From: Candidatus Thalassarchaeaceae archaeon | Lineage (GTDB): Archaea > Thermoplasmatota > Poseidoniia > Poseidoniales > Thalassarchaeaceae | NCBI GenBank assembly: GCA_030747885.1 | Contig: JASLJW010000046.1 | Location: 1-5,095, forward strand | Direction: 5' to 3' | Length of the DNA stretch: 5,095 nt | Shown here: positions 4,384-5,095 of the stretch, piece by piece | Layout of the letters: each line of letters begins with the position of its first letter | How positions within the stretch are numbered: position 1 is the first letter of the stretch | Program-made: the position numbers and the translations under genes | Notes under the pieces: model-generated | What the model saw: the letters and a program-made list of their open reading frames with translations, nothing else | Databases searched by the model: none | Told to the model about the DNA's origin: nothing

Positions 4384-4422
4384 GGTCACTCAGTGGCCCT
4401 TTCCAGGGACCAGACCCTTTTT
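4384..4422 (+). terminator. Hairpins plus T-run, likely terminator of the pilin transcript
   Basis: GGTCAC (4384-4389) pairs with GTGGCC (4393-4398) around a TCA loop, with one G-T wobble. Alternatively TGGCCCT (4394-4400) pairs with AGGGACCA (4405-4412), with one bulged A and a TTCC loop. GACCC and five T (4418-4422), then CTTATCTTT, follow. TGGTCC at 4370-4375 can also pair with GGACCA (4407-4412). The layout resembles an intrinsic terminator. It lies between convergent genes, and the T-run ends two bases from the stop of the minus-strand gene. Confidence 0.55.
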
Positions 4423-4423
4423 C

Positions 4424-5095
4424 TTATCTTTCAATAAGGGATTTACGAGACTCGATATCTTGTTCCCAATAGCGATAGTCAACTCCCCTATACATCCCAA
4501 AATTAGCCACGATTAAAGCCCATTGTGAAATGAAAAATGACCGCAAAATTTGGCTAATACGTAACTTGTTTCCAAACAATAAGAATATTAGAAACAAAGA
4601 ATCGATGATCAGTAAGGTTGTATGATTCACTTGAAGAGGTACGTCCGTAATTACTGAAAATGTACTAAAAATAATATGAAAACACATTGATATTAAAGAA
4701 ATTAAAACCAATAATGGCATAATCAAATGAATCCATGATTCCATTCTCATGATTCTAGAAAAATTACGATTGATGGAAGAAAATGAAGATGGTTTATTTC
4801 TTGAAAACAAATGAACTAAACCGTTTGCTCGTCGTAATCGTCTAATTGATGCCGCTTCTTTAGTGGTAGGAAGATATTCAAAAAAGCAAAGTTCAGAGTC
4901 CATTATCGAACGACTACCTAATCTATTGACTAAAACTGCTAATTGAGAATCATCAGCGTTGTATGTCGCATCAATTTGATGACCTAACACCAGAGAATTT
5001 CGATATGCTGCTAAAGATCCTTCAAAAATTGGAGAAGAAAAAACGGCACTCTCTCCTATTCGAAGATCATGATAGAATGACCTGTATGTTTTCTC
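4424..5095 (-). CDS. Family 2-like membrane glycosyltransferase, C-terminal part (runs off the window)
   Basis: The minus-strand frame is open from the window end (5095) to TAA at 4424-4426, giving 223 visible residues; the true start lies outside. The internal GTG at 4990 is not the start, because the protein-like sequence continues upstream (YRSFYHDLRIGESAVFSSP, then IFEGSLAAYRNS). Visible marks of processive-type GT2 enzymes are FEGSLAAYR (24-32), the acidic ADDSQLA (47-53; family form E/G-DD-x-x-L), FFEYLP (71-76) and the basic RRLRRANGLVHL (85-96), in the place of the Q/R-x-x-RW motif. Three hydrophobic segments follow at about 122-143, 157-175 and 183-202, and the end is YWEQDIESRKSLIER. 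Such enzymes transfer sugars from nucleotide or dolichol-linked donors at the membrane inner face for surface polysaccharide or glycoprotein. Donor and acceptor cannot be read. The nucleotide-binding N-terminal half is missing only because of the window edge. AT-rich composition matches the operon on the left, not the pilin. Confidence 0.65.
   Translation of the reverse strand, partial: EKTYRSFYHDLRIGESAVFSSPIFEGSLAAYRNSLVLGHQIDATYNADDSQLAVLVNRLGSRSIMDSELCFFEYLPTTKEAASIRRLRRANGLVHLFSRNKPSSFSSINRNFSRIMRMESWIHLIMPLLVLISLISMCFHIIFSTFSVITDVPLQVNHTTLLIIDSLFLIFLLFGNKLRISQILRSFFISQWALIVANFGMYRGVDYRYWEQDIESRKSLIER

Noticed and set aside
4424..4990. GTG at 4990 as the true start of the minus-strand gene
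   Set aside because: The frame stays open to 5095 and the upstream translation contains glycosyltransferase-like sequence (FEGSLAAYR), so the gene begins beyond the window.

Overview
The window looks like the chromosome of a low-GC archaeon, probably a marine planktonic euryarchaeote of the Thermoplasmata side (Poseidoniales / Marine Group II-like). The archaeal signs are a type II methionine aminopeptidase of archaeal form, a pilin with the archaeal N-terminal signature (AVSPVIATILMVAITVVLAG), tightly packed genes preceded by GGTGA/GAGGTGAT-type ribosome binding sites, and an AT-rich background. The lineage is inferred from these features, not proven.

Left part (1-3469): a compact plus-strand gene run. 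It holds the tail of an upstream gene (1-42), an RDD-family membrane protein (54-635), an unrecognised protein with a long proline-rich 9-residue tandem repeat (682-1584), a small unrecognised alpha/beta protein (about 1599-1868), a stand-alone YrdC/Sua5-like protein (1878-2480) and type II methionine aminopeptidase (2462-3469). Spacings are a few bases to 46 bases, and the last two genes overlap by 19 bases, so they are probably co-transcribed. The YrdC-like protein (tRNA threonylcarbamoyl-adenosine chemistry) and the aminopeptidase (N-terminal Met removal) both serve translation, so this looks like a housekeeping cluster with lineage-specific small genes in it.

Middle part (3470-3823): a 354-base spacer without a gene, rich in dyad structure. 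It contains a 9-bp perfect inverted repeat that closes a 48-base loop, and a 13-bp perfect inverted repeat (3563-3575 and 3806-3818) enclosing 230 bp. The right arm of the 13-bp repeat covers the Shine-Dalgarno sequence of the pilin gene. It also contains an 8-bp palindrome, a possible TATA element, and several mutually exclusive hairpins just before the pilin start. This is the most unusual part of the window. It could be an RNA switch that hides the pilin ribosome binding site, an antisense small RNA, or an invertible promoter segment that makes pilus expression phase-variable.

Right part (3824-5095): a type IV pilin-like surface protein (3824-4321). Its base and codon use differ sharply from its neighbours (about 52% GC in a sampled stretch against about 30%; all 13 Asn codons are AAC). 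A spacer with three hairpins and a T-run follows, probably the pilin terminator. Convergent to it, on the minus strand, is the C-terminal part of a family 2-like membrane glycosyltransferase (4424-5095) that runs off the window end. A pilin beside a surface-glycan type enzyme would fit a cell-envelope region, but the two are transcribed towards each other and need not be functionally linked.
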